This document shows positions 17,852-27,977 of a DNA stretch of 64,000 nucleotides, one piece after another. Both the position numbers and the translations under genes were made by a program. The stretch's first letter is position 1. Every line of letters starts with the position of its first letter. Source of the stretch: an uncultured Nitrospira sp. (GTDB lineage Bacteria > Nitrospirota > Nitrospiria > Nitrospirales > Nitrospiraceae); contig CABVRX010000009.1 in NCBI GenBank assembly GCA_902500825.1, forward strand, positions 57,085 to 121,084. The letters are read 5' to 3'. Below the pieces are notes generated by a model, which was not told where the DNA came from, made no database searches, and worked only from the letters and a program-made list of their open reading frames with translations.

Positions 17852-18102
17852 CGTCGACCAATGTTCTTCAACGCAAGAATTTCTTCCGTCGTCAGTCTCA
17901 CACGGCGTTTGGCACGCAAGGCCCGAATGCCGGCTATCGCCTGCTTGGCTTCCGTTCGGCTGGGCCCTTTCGCAGGCACCAGCTTAGCGACGGCTTCATC
18001 ATGTCGGGTGATGGTGATCTCCTCCCCCTGAGCAACACGACCGATCAATTCCGAAAGTTTATTCTTGGCTTCAGCAAGTCCCACAGTCGTGGCCATGGCC
18101 AT
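17848..18102 (-). CDS. Phd/YefM-family antitoxin (VapB-like)
   Basis: The 84-residue protein starts MAMATTVGLAEAKNKLSEL after GGAGG, the typical N-terminal DNA-binding fold of Phd/YefM antitoxins, with GEEITITRHDEAVAKLVP completing it. The C-terminal tail (RAKRRVRLTTEEILALK) would wrap the toxin. It normally represses its own promoter and neutralises the PIN toxin encoded just downstream. Since that toxin is internally deleted, the antitoxin may persist as an orphan repressor. Confidence 0.85.
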   Translation of the reverse strand: MAMATTVGLAEAKNKLSELIGRVAQGEEITITRHDEAVAKLVPAKGPSRTEAKQAIAGIRALRAKRRVRLTTEEILALKNIGRR

Positions 18103-18327
18103 TAACCTCCATGCCTCAACAGAATTCAATCTGGCTAGATGACAGCTAGGCCACCATGTCATTACGCATCTCACAAGGAGACATACCCGTACAGAATGAT
18201 GAGGGTTTGTGCCTCGCCGAGTGAGAGTAACCGGAGTCGATCCACACGTTCATCACGTGCAGTTCTTTCGATGACTGTGACGAGCTAACTTGCCTGCATC
18301 ATCTGGGATTGGCAGTCTTGAAACCGT

Positions 18328-18356
18328 CAGCGCTTCGGTTTGGTACCGAAGCGCTG
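18328..18356. terminator. 12-bp perfect hairpin downstream of mutS2
   Basis: The arms CAGCGCTTCGGT and ACCGAAGCGCTG are separated by five bases (TTGGT). The hairpin lies about 125 bases after the mutS2 stop and between it and vapB. There is no T-run on either strand, so it is either an imperfect terminator, an mRNA 3'-end stabiliser or a protein-binding palindrome. The rest of 18103-18479 holds no gene. Confidence 0.4.
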
Positions 18357-18479
18357 GACGAAGGTGAAGTCTTTTGCAACAACAATTTCCGAGCTCATAC
18401 CAGCGCGGTGCGAGCTGTTTCAGAATTTATCAAGGAGGAAAGCCAGGAAGACTATGATCATAGTGACGACACATCCTTT

Positions 18480-20891
18480 TTATCGCAGCTTCGCCACCGT
18501 CGCTCCATCCCCTCCCTCGGCTCGATCGCCGGGACGGAATTTCGTCACATAGGGCGAACCTTTGAGATATTCGCGCAAGACGGATTTGAGTCGACCGGTC
18601 CCATGGCCATGGATAATCCGAAGGTACGGCGCCCCATCAAGAGTCGCCCGATCCAGGGCCGCGACGACCTGATCGAGGGCCTCATCAGCTGCTTGCCCTC
18701 GCACGTCCACCACCGTCTGTTCATTAAGTCCCAATCCTCCGCCGGTTGATAACCGACGGGCACTTTCCGGTGGTGCAGCAGGCGACGCGGGAGCCGATTC
18801 GCCTGCCAGCCCGACGAGGTTTGAGACTGTTGCCAGTACCTCCCCTTCCCCGACTTTAACCCGCACACGTTTCTTCCCTTGTGGCGTTTCCAACAAACTT
18901 CCCGTCATGCCCAAGCCGGTAATTTCCACCTGATCGCCGATGCCGAGTTGCTCAAGGGAGACAGGTTTTCCGGCAGGCACAAGATCCTCCCGAACCTTCG
19001 ACTCCAACTCATGCAACCGTTGTTTCGTCTCCGTGGCCTTGATCAGCTTCTGTTCGCGTTTCAAAGAGTCGACCGTCGCTTGCACTTCCGCCCGAGCCCG
19101 TTGAAACTGTTCACCGAGTTTTTTCTTGAACCCTCGTCGAGCTTCCTGTTCCGCCTCCTGCAGTTGCGCTCGAAGTATTTGTGCTTCCCGAACCGCTTGT
19201 TCGGCTTCTTGTCTGGCTCGCTGAGCCTGCTCGCCATCTTCAGCCAATCGACTTTGCTTCCGCTGTAAATCCGCCATCAACTCGTCGAGGCGCCGGCCTT
19301 CGTGCACTAACCGCTTCCGCGCATCGTTCAAAATGCTTTCATCCATGCCAAGTCGTCCGGCGATCTCCAAGGCCGATGAACCACCGGGAATTCCCATGAA
19401 CAGTCTGTAGGTCGGCGCCAACCGCTCCACATCGAACTCCACGCTGGCGTTCACAAAACCGGGAGTCGTTTGCGCCAGTTCCTTGAGTGCACCGTAATGC
19501 GTCGTTGCCACCACTTTCATGTTCAGTTCGGCTAGACGGCAAAGAAGTGCCTCCGCCAAGGCCGCCCCTTCATGCGGATCGGTCGAAGTCACCGGTTCAT
19601 CAAGGAGCACGAGTGCACACGGTGCCGAGGGCACGAGCGACTTCGGCATGGGGAGACCCTCAGAAAGGAGTCTGATCATATATGTCATGTGAGCGGAAAA
19701 GCTCGACAGATCGCGGCTCAAATCCTGAGCATCCCCGATGTCCGCATAGAGGTCGATAAATAGCGCCATCTCGGAATCCGGAGCACAGGGGAGATGCAGT
19801 CCGACCCGTACCATGAGCGCGAACAACCCGACGATTTTGAGCGTGACGGTCTTCCCTCCCGTATTCGGTCCGGAGATCACAAGGACGCGGACCGTTTCAT
19901 CCATGTGGATGTCGTTCGAGACAACCTGATCTTTTGCGATGAGCAGCAACGGATGCCGCGCCTGCTTGAGCATGATGCGACCATTGTTATTCAATGTGAC
20001 AGGGCTGCACGTGAGCCGGCGACTCATCTCAGCCCTTGCTCTAATCACATCGCATTCGGCCAGCACCTCGATCCCTTGCTCAATACGATCCGCGTTGGAA
20101 GCCACCAGCGCGGTCAGCTCCCGCAAGATGCGCTGCACCTCACGTTCAATCTCCAGATCCGCCACCTTGATGGAATTGTTCAGCTCGACCAACTCCCGCG
20201 GCTCCAGAAAAACGGTCGCCCCGCTGGCCGACACATCGTGGACGATCCCGGGGATTCTTCCCCGCATATCCGCCTTCACCGGCACGACATAGCGTCCTTC
20301 TCGCTGGGCAAAGTACAACTCTTGAAGTACGTCCTCATAGCGTTTGGAATGGAGGATCTGCTCCAGATACTGCCGCATCTCCTGCTTCAGCCCCTGAGCC
20401 TGATGAGTCAGGCGTCGCAGCTCCGGCGAAGCCGTGTCTTTCATGGAACCATCGGATTGGATCGCGCCTTCGATAACCTTTACGAGTCCGCGCAGACTTT
20501 TTGTGGTATGAAGTGGCCCCAAGATCCGAGCCAGGGCCTTGGTTTCGAGTGTATGAGACTCAGCATATCGTGTTAGTTCTGCGATCAGACCCAGGACAAC
20601 CGCACAGTCTCGTAACTCACCGGCCTCAAGCGCTCCTCCTTTTCTGGATCGAGTCAGCTGTTCGCGAATATCGGGGAAGGCGAGCGCCGGCATCTGATCG
20701 TTCCCCTCCAGTAACCCCACCATCTCGGTCGTCTCTTGTTGACACAGGCGGGCTTCCGCGAGGTCGCTCGACAAGGAAAGCGACCGACATCGAGCAGCCC
20801 CCATCCCCGATTGTGCATGCTGCGCGAGAATTTCTAGTACCCGTGACCACTCCAACGCCTGCGCCGCATGTTCAGATAATGTTTCACTCAC
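18480..20891 (-). CDS. mutS2: endonuclease MutS2
   Basis: MutS2 is a MutS-like ATPase with a C-terminal Smr nuclease, known for suppressing recombination or rescuing collided ribosomes. The 803-residue product starts at GTG 20891 with AGGAGG upstream. It has core helices, the Walker A GPNTGGKT (K347), an ST-motif region, a Walker B reading LLDEPVTSTDP rather than the commoner LLDELGAGTDP, a long K/E/Q-rich coiled coil (about 520-650), and the Smr domain from about 727 (VDVRGQAADEAL, IIHGHGTG). The altered Walker B flank keeps the D-E pair, so activity is likely. Confidence 0.95.
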   Translation of the reverse strand: MSETLSEHAAQALEWSRVLEILAQHAQSGMGAARCRSLSLSSDLAEARLCQQETTEMVGLLEGNDQMPALAFPDIREQLTRSRKGGALEAGELRDCAVVLGLIAELTRYAESHTLETKALARILGPLHTTKSLRGLVKVIEGAIQSDGSMKDTASPELRRLTHQAQGLKQEMRQYLEQILHSKRYEDVLQELYFAQREGRYVVPVKADMRGRIPGIVHDVSASGATVFLEPRELVELNNSIKVADLEIEREVQRILRELTALVASNADRIEQGIEVLAECDVIRARAEMSRRLTCSPVTLNNNGRIMLKQARHPLLLIAKDQVVSNDIHMDETVRVLVISGPNTGGKTVTLKIVGLFALMVRVGLHLPCAPDSEMALFIDLYADIGDAQDLSRDLSSFSAHMTYMIRLLSEGLPMPKSLVPSAPCALVLLDEPVTSTDPHEGAALAEALLCRLAELNMKVVATTHYGALKELAQTTPGFVNASVEFDVERLAPTYRLFMGIPGGSSALEIAGRLGMDESILNDARKRLVHEGRRLDELMADLQRKQSRLAEDGEQAQRARQEAEQAVREAQILRAQLQEAEQEARRGFKKKLGEQFQRARAEVQATVDSLKREQKLIKATETKQRLHELESKVREDLVPAGKPVSLEQLGIGDQVEITGLGMTGSLLETPQGKKRVRVKVGEGEVLATVSNLVGLAGESAPASPAAPPESARRLSTGGGLGLNEQTVVDVRGQAADEALDQVVAALDRATLDGAPYLRIIHGHGTGRLKSVLREYLKGSPYVTKFRPGDRAEGGDGATVAKLR

Positions 20892-20931
20892 ATGAGCCTC
20901 CTGACTCCATTTTGGACGCTAACCAAGTGTC

Positions 20932-22039
<1,108 letters not shown>

Positions 22040-22131
22040 TGGCCGCGCCGGAGGTGAGCGGGCAGGATTCAGACGAACCCATTTCACTTACTTAATTTCA
22101 CAGTTCACAGAACTCACTGGAGGAGCGCCCC

Positions 22132-23331
22132 ATGAATTTGCACAAAAAAACGATCGACGATGTGCAACTTCGTGGCAAGCGGGTCATCATCCGCGCTGAT
22201 TTCAACGTCCCCCTCGATGAATCGCTTCAAATCACCGATGACACCCGCATTCGCTCAACTCTTCCGACGATCAATCGCGTCGTCGACGAAGGAGCGAAAG
22301 TCATTCTCTGCTCTCACCTCGGACGGCCCAAGGGGACTTTCCACCCCAAATACAGCCTGGCGCCTGTTGCAAAACGACTGGGGCGATTGCTCGGGAAAGA
22401 CGTGGTGTTCGCTCCGGACTGTATAGGACCGGCCGTCGAGAAACTCGTCGCGAAGATGAAGGACGGAGACGTCCTCTTGTTGGAAAACCTTCGGTTTCAT
22501 GCCGGCGAGGAAAAAAATGACGACGCCTTCGCCAAGGCTCTTGCCTCGTTGGGCGATGTCTTCATCAATGATGCCTTCGGGGCGGCCCACCGGGCCCATG
22601 CATCGACAGTCGGCATCACCCAATACATAACAGATGCGGCGGCAGGCGCACTGCTCAAGAAAGAGATCGAATACCTCGAAGGTGCCGTCGCCAATCCCGT
22701 TCGACCGTTTGCCGCTGTGCTCGGGGGAGCCAAGGTCTCGGGGAAAATCGGCGTCATTGAAAACCTGGGAAAGAAAGTCGATAAAGTCATCATCGGCGGC
22801 GGCATGGCGTTTACCTTCTTGAAGGCGAAAGGCATGGAGATCGGCAATTCTCTCTGCGAAATGGATATGCTGGATTTTGCCAGAGGGATCGAAGACCATG
22901 CCCTCTCACGCGGAGTCAAATTTTACCTGCCGGTCGATTGCGTAGTGGCAGCCAGCCGAGAGGTGGGCGCTGAAAGCAAGATTGTCCCGGTACAGGAGAT
23001 TCCCAAGGGATGGTATGCCCTCGATATTGGACCGGCCTCCGTCAAGCTGTTCAATGAGGCGGTCCAAAATGCGAAAACCATCCTGTGGAACGGACCGATG
23101 GGTGTGTTTGAAATCGACGCCTACGCCAGAGGCACTTTGGCAATGGCTCACGCAATCGCCGATGCGTATGCGCTCACGATCGTCGGCGGTGGGGAAACGT
23201 CATTGGCCGTTCATCGGGCCGGCGAATCCGAGAACATGTCGTTCATTTCCACTGGGGGCGGCGCCGCCCTGGAATTACTCGAAGGCAAAACACTTCCTGG
23301 TCTGGCAGCGCTGCCTGACCGGCCAAACTGA
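22132..23331 (+). CDS. pgk: phosphoglycerate kinase
   Basis: Pgk transfers phosphate between 1,3-bisphosphoglycerate and ADP. The 399-residue product begins after GGAGGAGCG and shows VIIRADFNVPLD, the SHLGRPKG phosphate-binding segment, NDAFGAAHRAHAS, GGAKVSGKIGV, WNGPMGVFE and the C-terminal GGGETSLAVH and STGGGAALELLEG loops. All are standard and the length is normal. A 92-base gap follows gap, and tpiA begins 45 bases downstream, so the three genes probably form one unit. Confidence 0.97.
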   Translation: MNLHKKTIDDVQLRGKRVIIRADFNVPLDESLQITDDTRIRSTLPTINRVVDEGAKVILCSHLGRPKGTFHPKYSLAPVAKRLGRLLGKDVVFAPDCIGPAVEKLVAKMKDGDVLLLENLRFHAGEEKNDDAFAKALASLGDVFINDAFGAAHRAHASTVGITQYITDAAAGALLKKEIEYLEGAVANPVRPFAAVLGGAKVSGKIGVIENLGKKVDKVIIGGGMAFTFLKAKGMEIGNSLCEMDMLDFARGIEDHALSRGVKFYLPVDCVVAASREVGAESKIVPVQEIPKGWYALDIGPASVKLFNEAVQNAKTILWNGPMGVFEIDAYARGTLAMAHAIADAYALTIVGGGETSLAVHRAGESENMSFISTGGGAALELLEGKTLPGLAALPDRPN

Positions 23332-23376
23332 TCGAGATTCCTCAACGAAACCTACGCCCTGGAAAGTAGACGCACC

Positions 23377-24159
23377 GTGCGTTCAGTCCTGATCGTCGGC
23401 AATTGGAAAATGAACAAGACCGCGTCTGAAGCGGCGATCTTCGTTCGCGAGCTGAAAGAGCGCCTTCCTCTTCCGTCCGCAACCGTCGAACTGGTCGTTG
23501 CTCCCCCATTCACGGCGCTTGAATCGGTCCGTATCGCTCTGGGCGCTTCATCCCCAATTCAGCTTGGAGCGCAGGACATGTTCTGGGAGGATCACGGCGC
23601 CTATACAGGAGAAGTCTCCGCACCGATGCTGAAAGACCTCGGTTGTCGCTATGTGATTCTGGGGCATTCGGAACGGCGAGCCCTCTTTGGCGAACAGAGC
23701 GACAGCATCCAGAAAAAGATCCGAGCGGCGCTCAAGCACGGGCTCCGTCCGATTCTCTGTATCGGTGAGTCGCTGGCGCAGCGAGACAACGGTTCGACTG
23801 ACGACGTGCTCACGCAACAACTGCACGAGAGCTTGTCCGGTTTAACCGGCGAGGCAATGGCTGGAGTCACCATCGCCTATGAACCGATATGGGCCATCGG
23901 CACCGGAAAATCGGCAACGACCGAGCAAGCCGTCGCCGCCCACCGGACCATTCGGCGGGTCCTTGGCGCCACCGCCTCTCCCGCGATCGCCGACCGCACG
24001 AGGATTCTCTATGGAGGGAGCGTCACGCCACAGAATATAGAGTCACTACTTGTCTCGGACCAGGTCGACGGCGCACTCATCGGCGGCGCTTGTCTCCAAG
24101 TCGAGTCCTTTGCTACAATTGCGACGGTCGCGTCCGCTGCCCGACCAATCGGAGTCTAA
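23377..24159 (+). CDS. tpiA: triosephosphate isomerase
   Basis: TpiA interconverts dihydroxyacetone phosphate and glyceraldehyde-3-phosphate. The start is a GTG at 23377 with GGAAAG about ten bases upstream. In the 260-residue product the catalytic residues are visible: K11 in GNWKMNK, H97 in LGHSERR and E169 in AYEPIWAIGTG, with the phosphate loop YGGSVTPQN. Four bases separate its stop from secG, so secG is probably co-transcribed. Confidence 0.96.
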   Translation: MRSVLIVGNWKMNKTASEAAIFVRELKERLPLPSATVELVVAPPFTALESVRIALGASSPIQLGAQDMFWEDHGAYTGEVSAPMLKDLGCRYVILGHSERRALFGEQSDSIQKKIRAALKHGLRPILCIGESLAQRDNGSTDDVLTQQLHESLSGLTGEAMAGVTIAYEPIWAIGTGKSATTEQAVAAHRTIRRVLGATASPAIADRTRILYGGSVTPQNIESLLVSDQVDGALIGGACLQVESFATIATVASAARPIGV

Positions 24160-24163
24160 TTTT

Positions 24164-24520
24164 ATGCTGTACACGTTGATTGTTATTGTCCATGTCTTTA
24201 TCTGTTTTCTCATGATCGGGGCGATTCTTCTCCAATCAGGAAAAGGAGCGGAGATCGGCGCCGCTTTCGGCGGATCCAGCCAGACGGTGTTCGGCAGCCG
24301 TGGCCCCGCGAATTTTTTGAGCAAGCTGACTGTCGTTGTGGCGGCCGTGTTCATGGTGACATCGCTCACTCTGGCCATTTTAGCCAAACAACGGAACTTC
24401 TCTTCGACGGTCATCGATATGCAGCAAAAAAGCGAACCGGCGGCACCCCAGTCGGCGCCATCATCTCAGCCGTCCTCGGAGTCGCACCAGTCTGGGGAGA
24501 CTCCTGCAGCCGGCCACTGA
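24164..24520 (+). CDS. secG: preprotein translocase subunit SecG
   Basis: SecG is the two-helix accessory subunit of the SecYEG channel. The 118-residue product has helices at about 1-22 and 50-72, with the conserved cytoplasmic loop LLQSGKGAEIGAAFGG and TVFGSRGPANFLSK between. A C-terminal tail of about 40 residues rich in P, S, Q and A is a common lineage-variable extension. It sits in the frequent tpiA-secG neighbourhood. Confidence 0.93.
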   Translation: MLYTLIVIVHVFICFLMIGAILLQSGKGAEIGAAFGGSSQTVFGSRGPANFLSKLTVVVAAVFMVTSLTLAILAKQRNFSSTVIDMQQKSEPAAPQSAPSSQPSSESHQSGETPAAGH

Positions 24521-24615
24521 GCCGGTTGAAACGACCGCACGTTTTTCACCAAACCAGAACATCGTCAGAGAACTGGTTCGTCCAGTCGACGATCGTTCGA
24601 CGATTTTTGGGATCG

Positions 24616-25530
24616 CTAGATCCTGGTCAGCCAGGACTCGTGGGCAGGCTCTTCACCACGCACGATTGAAAAGAAGGCGTCTTGGAGGGCGCGCGTAATC
24701 GGTCCGGGCGCACCATTTCCGATGCGCCGGTGATCGATTTCTCGGACCGGGGTCAACTCAGCAGCCGTTCCCGTCACAAATACCTCGTCGGCAATGTACA
24801 TTTCATCGCGCGTGAATCGTTCTTCTACAACCTTGATGTTTCGCTCTTGCGCCAATTGAATCACAGAGTTTCTCGTAATCCCTTCGAGCACCGACGTCAA
24901 CGGCGTCGTCTTGAGAACACCCCGGCGAATGATGAACACGTTCTCCCCCGTTCCCTCGGCAACATAGCCCTCCGGATCGAGCAGAATCGCCTCGTCATAT
25001 CCATCGGCCTTCGCCTGCCGTTTGGCCATGATGGAGTTCACATAGTACCCGGATATTTTTCCTCTGGTCATGGACACGTTCACGTGATGCCTCGTAAAGG
25101 ACGAGACGCAGGCGCGCATCCCATTGGCCAATGCATCGTCCCCCAAATAAGCACCCCACCTCCAGGCAGCGATAGCCACACGAATCGGATTGTCTCCAGG
25201 GTGCACACCCATCGCCCCATAACCAATGTAAACCAATGGGCGAATGTAACAGGCATCGAGACGATTGACGCGAACGGTCTCGATGATGGCATCGCCGATC
25301 TGCTTTTTGTCATACGGCATGGTCATCATGCCGATATGAGCCGAATCAAACAGTCGATCGACATGTTCCCGAAGCCGGAAGATGGCGGATCCCGATTTCC
25401 CCTTGTAGCACCGAAGACCTTCAAACGCTGCGAGACCATAGTGTAGCGAATGGGTGAGCACATGAACGTTGGCCTCTCCCCACCCCACAAATTTTCCATC
25501 CATCCAAATCTTTTCAACCGGTTCCAGCAT
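24616..25530 (-). CDS. ilvE: branched-chain amino acid aminotransferase
   Basis: This class IV PLP transaminase makes the last step of leucine, isoleucine and valine synthesis with glutamate as amino donor. The 304-residue product has HVLTHSLHYGLAAFEG at the N-terminus, the PLP lysine K158 in TRGKISGYYVNS, EGTGENVFI and the phosphate-binding GITRNSVIQLA and TGTAAELTPVREID loops. It is monocistronic and convergent with secG. A good sigma-70 promoter lies about 60 bases upstream. Confidence 0.94.
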   Translation of the reverse strand: MLEPVEKIWMDGKFVGWGEANVHVLTHSLHYGLAAFEGLRCYKGKSGSAIFRLREHVDRLFDSAHIGMMTMPYDKKQIGDAIIETVRVNRLDACYIRPLVYIGYGAMGVHPGDNPIRVAIAAWRWGAYLGDDALANGMRACVSSFTRHHVNVSMTRGKISGYYVNSIMAKRQAKADGYDEAILLDPEGYVAEGTGENVFIIRRGVLKTTPLTSVLEGITRNSVIQLAQERNIKVVEERFTRDEMYIADEVFVTGTAAELTPVREIDHRRIGNGAPGPITRALQDAFFSIVRGEEPAHESWLTRI

Positions 25531-25586
25531 TGAAGGCGATCTCCAACAAGGAATAGTGACAGGTCATACTTCTGTAAGCGTGAGGG

Positions 25587-25615
25587 ACTATAGCCTGAGG
25601 TGGAACGTGGGTCAA
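25587..25615 (-). promoter_or_regulatory. sigma-70 promoter for ilvE
   Basis: On the minus strand TTGACC (25615-25610) and TATAGT (25592-25587) are separated by 17 bases. Each differs from consensus at one position. Transcription would start near 25580, about 50 bases before the ATG. Confidence 0.6.
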
Positions 25616-25667
25616 GCAAGCAGGCAGACGGCTGTTCCGGACTCTACGCAACTGATGATGTGATCAC

Positions 25668-26012
25668 CTACGAAGAGGCACAATAGGCACGCAAGCGGGA
25701 GCTCAGAAACGTTCCCACTCGTTCTTCTCCCTCCGGACTCATCGTCACGACCTTGGCGCCAAACAATAGACCGCGCACCCATCGGACAACTACGCGCTGG
25801 ATTTCGACCGGCTCATCCTTGTCGGGAAGAGTAAGCCGGACAACCAGTTCCATCCCGGGAACTACTTGATGATCGCCCAGGACGCGGAACCCGTTACGAC
25901 ACAGGTTCATTGCCGTTCCTTTTCCCAGAAAATCTCCGCCCATATAGTACACCACGCAGCGAACGGGAATCCGATGATAGGTGCGGATCACAAACTTGCT
26001 AGTGTGAGACAT
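25668..26012 (-). CDS. PilZ-domain c-di-GMP-binding protein
   Basis: The 114-residue product is a stand-alone PilZ domain. The first c-di-GMP motif RxxxR is R10-TYH-R14, and the second, usually [DN]-x-S-x-x-G, reads N36-L-C38-R-N-G41 with cysteine for serine. A VVVRWVRGLLFGAKV strand pair closes the barrel. It probably senses c-di-GMP and acts on a partner in motility or surface-polymer export. The frame is open to 26081, but the family starts near MSHTSKFVIRTYHR; the ribosome site is weak for either start. Confidence 0.82.
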   Translation of the reverse strand: MSHTSKFVIRTYHRIPVRCVVYYMGGDFLGKGTAMNLCRNGFRVLGDHQVVPGMELVVRLTLPDKDEPVEIQRVVVRWVRGLLFGAKVVTMSPEGEERVGTFLSSRLRAYCASS

Positions 26013-26169
26013 GTGCTGGTTGCCATCCCCCAGTCTGTATTGCAAAGTCCTGGACAGACGCCATCGCAATGATGGGGCCAAGCATACGTATCAGCATGAC
26101 CTCCCTCATAGCCTTCTAAAGAGGGGGACCATGAATGATCTAATGATCTCTCGGCGCTCCTCGTTGAGC

Positions 26170-26198
26170 TTGACACCTCTCATATCCCCATGTTACAT
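26170..26198 (+). promoter_or_regulatory. sigma-70 promoter for rplU-rpmA
   Basis: A perfect TTGACA (26170-26175) is followed by 17 bases and TTACAT (26193-26198). The -10 is weak but the spacing and -35 are ideal. The rplU ATG lies about 30 bases downstream. Confidence 0.5.
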
Positions 26199-26229
26199 GA
26201 ACCATTCTTCAAGCTCGGAGAAGGAATGT

Positions 26230-26544
26230 ATGTACGCGATCGTTGAAACAGGCGGCAAGCAATATCGAGTTGAAACAGGCGCGACGGTTCAGGTCGAGCG
26301 GTTGACGGGAGACGTCGGAGCCCAGATTGAACTCAACAAAGTCCATCTCGTACACGGCGATGCCGGTGTTCTGGTTGGACAACCTCTCCTTAACGGAGCC
26401 ACGGTCACAGCTGAAATCGTGCGGCAAGGGCGAACCCGGTCGATTACCGTGTTTAAGAAGAAGCGCCGCAAGAACTATCGACGCACTCGTGGGCACCGAC
26501 AAGGATTCACCCAGCTCTTGATTAGGAATATTGCGACGGCCTAA
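26230..26544 (+). CDS. rplU: 50S ribosomal protein L21
   Basis: L21 binds 23S rRNA in the large subunit. The ATG at 26230 follows GGAGAAGGA, and the 104-residue product reads MYAIVETGGKQYRVETGA with the C-terminal signature KKKRRKNYRRTRGHRQGFT just after the FKK turn. The length is typical. It precedes rpmA by 21 bases, as in most bacteria. Confidence 0.97.
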   Translation: MYAIVETGGKQYRVETGATVQVERLTGDVGAQIELNKVHLVHGDAGVLVGQPLLNGATVTAEIVRQGRTRSITVFKKKRRKNYRRTRGHRQGFTQLLIRNIATA

Positions 26545-26565
26545 AAGCACAAGAAGGACGTACCC

Positions 26566-26829
26566 ATGGCAACAAATAAAGGCGGCGGATCATCGCGTAA
26601 CGGCCGTGACAGTAATCCCCAATATTTGGGTGTAAAGGCCTATGGTGGTCAGACTGTGACAGCGGGCAGCATTATTGTCCGTCAGCGAGGCACCAAGTTT
26701 TTCCCTGGATTCAACGTCGACCTTGGAAGAGACCATACCCTATTCGCCCGGATGAGCGGTGTGGTGAAGTTTGAAGGTGGACGCGGCAGACGAAAAGTCA
26801 GTGTGTATCCTGTTCCGACTAAATCCTGA
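26566..26829 (+). CDS. rpmA: 50S ribosomal protein L27
   Basis: L27 lies near the peptidyl transferase centre. The 87-residue product begins [20 protein letters not shown] and has the [19 protein letters not shown] and [14 protein letters not shown] signatures. There is no N-terminal cleavable extension of the Firmicute type. It is co-transcribed with rplU and followed by obgE. Confidence 0.97.
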   Translation: MATNKGGGSSRNGRDSNPQYLGVKAYGGQTVTAGSIIVRQRGTKFFPGFNVDLGRDHTLFARMSGVVKFEGGRGRRKVSVYPVPTKS

Positions 26830-26951
26830 TTCTCTTTTCTGCTCCCTCCGTTACGCCCAAGCCGGATAAATTCTCTCTCCCCCCTTCCGGTCAGGGTCGG
26901 GTATACTTTCTCAGCCTAGGTACTGATTCGCCTGCAGAATACTGACAGCAT

Positions 26952-27977
26952 ATGTTTGTCGATGAAGTACACATCACGGTGCGAGCCGGTCGCGGCGGGA
27001 ACGGCATCTGCAGTTTTCGGAGAGAGATGTTTGTTCCACGCGGAGGCCCGGACGGCGGGGATGGCGGCGCCGGTGGCGATATCGTCATGACGGCGTCTCA
27101 TCGATTGACGACCCTGCTCGACCTCCGCTACCAAAATCATTATGAAGCTCAAGACGGGCGGGCCGGTGGAGGATCCAATTGCACGGGCCGTTCCGGAGAA
27201 GATCTGACCATCGCTGTTCCTGTCGGCACCATCGTCTATGACGATCAGACGAAAGAAACGCTTGCGGATTTCATCGCAGATGGCCAAACGGCCGTCATCG
27301 CACAAGGAGGGCGAGGCGGAAAAGGCAACAGCAACTTTGCCACCTCCGTCAACCGAGTGCCGACGAAGTGCACTCCCGGAACTCCCGGTGAAGAACGAAC
27401 CTTGCGCCTTGAACTGAAACTGCTCGCCGACATTGGGTTGGTTGGTTTTCCCAACGCAGGCAAATCGACGCTCATTGCAGCCATATCAGCGGCCCGACCC
27501 AAGATCGCCGACTATCCCTTCACCACGCTGATCCCCAATCTCGGGGTTGTCCGGTGGGGATCCGACCGAAGTTTTGTCGTGGCCGATATTCCCGGCCTGA
27601 TCGAGGGCGCCCACGAAGGGAAAGGCCTGGGCGTACAGTTTCTCCGCCATATCGAACGCACCGCGTTCTTGCTCCACTTGATTGATGTGTCGGAATGGGC
27701 TCCGGACGATCCCGTGGTTGCGCTGGAGACCTTACGGCGGGAACTTGCCGCCTATGACCTGGAACTCGCCAAGCGTCCATTGGCCGTTGTCCCAACCAAG
27801 ATCGACGTGATCGGCACGAGCGAACGGCTTGCCCAACTGCAAAACTATTGTCGCCTCAACGACTATCCCTGTTTGCCGATTTCCGCTGCCACGAACAAAG
27901 GACTTGATGACTTGATCATCTACCTCGGAAAGCAGGTCGAGCGTTTACGCAAGACGCCATGCGAGACAAACTCTTAG
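26952..27977 (+). CDS. obgE: GTPase ObgE/CgtA
   Basis: Obg is a ribosome-associated GTPase acting in 50S assembly and stress signalling. The 341-residue product has the glycine-rich Obg fold at the N-terminus (VRAGRGGNGICSFRRE, PDGGDGGAGGD) and the G domain with G1 GFPNAGKST (K171), DYPFTTLIPNLG, DIPGLIEGA and PTKID. The C-terminal OCT domain is absent, as in many bacteria. Its end overlaps proB by 19 bases. Confidence 0.96.
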   Translation: MFVDEVHITVRAGRGGNGICSFRREMFVPRGGPDGGDGGAGGDIVMTASHRLTTLLDLRYQNHYEAQDGRAGGGSNCTGRSGEDLTIAVPVGTIVYDDQTKETLADFIADGQTAVIAQGGRGGKGNSNFATSVNRVPTKCTPGTPGEERTLRLELKLLADIGLVGFPNAGKSTLIAAISAARPKIADYPFTTLIPNLGVVRWGSDRSFVVADIPGLIEGAHEGKGLGVQFLRHIERTAFLLHLIDVSEWAPDDPVVALETLRRELAAYDLELAKRPLAVVPTKIDVIGTSERLAQLQNYCRLNDYPCLPISAATNKGLDDLIIYLGKQVERLRKTPCETNS

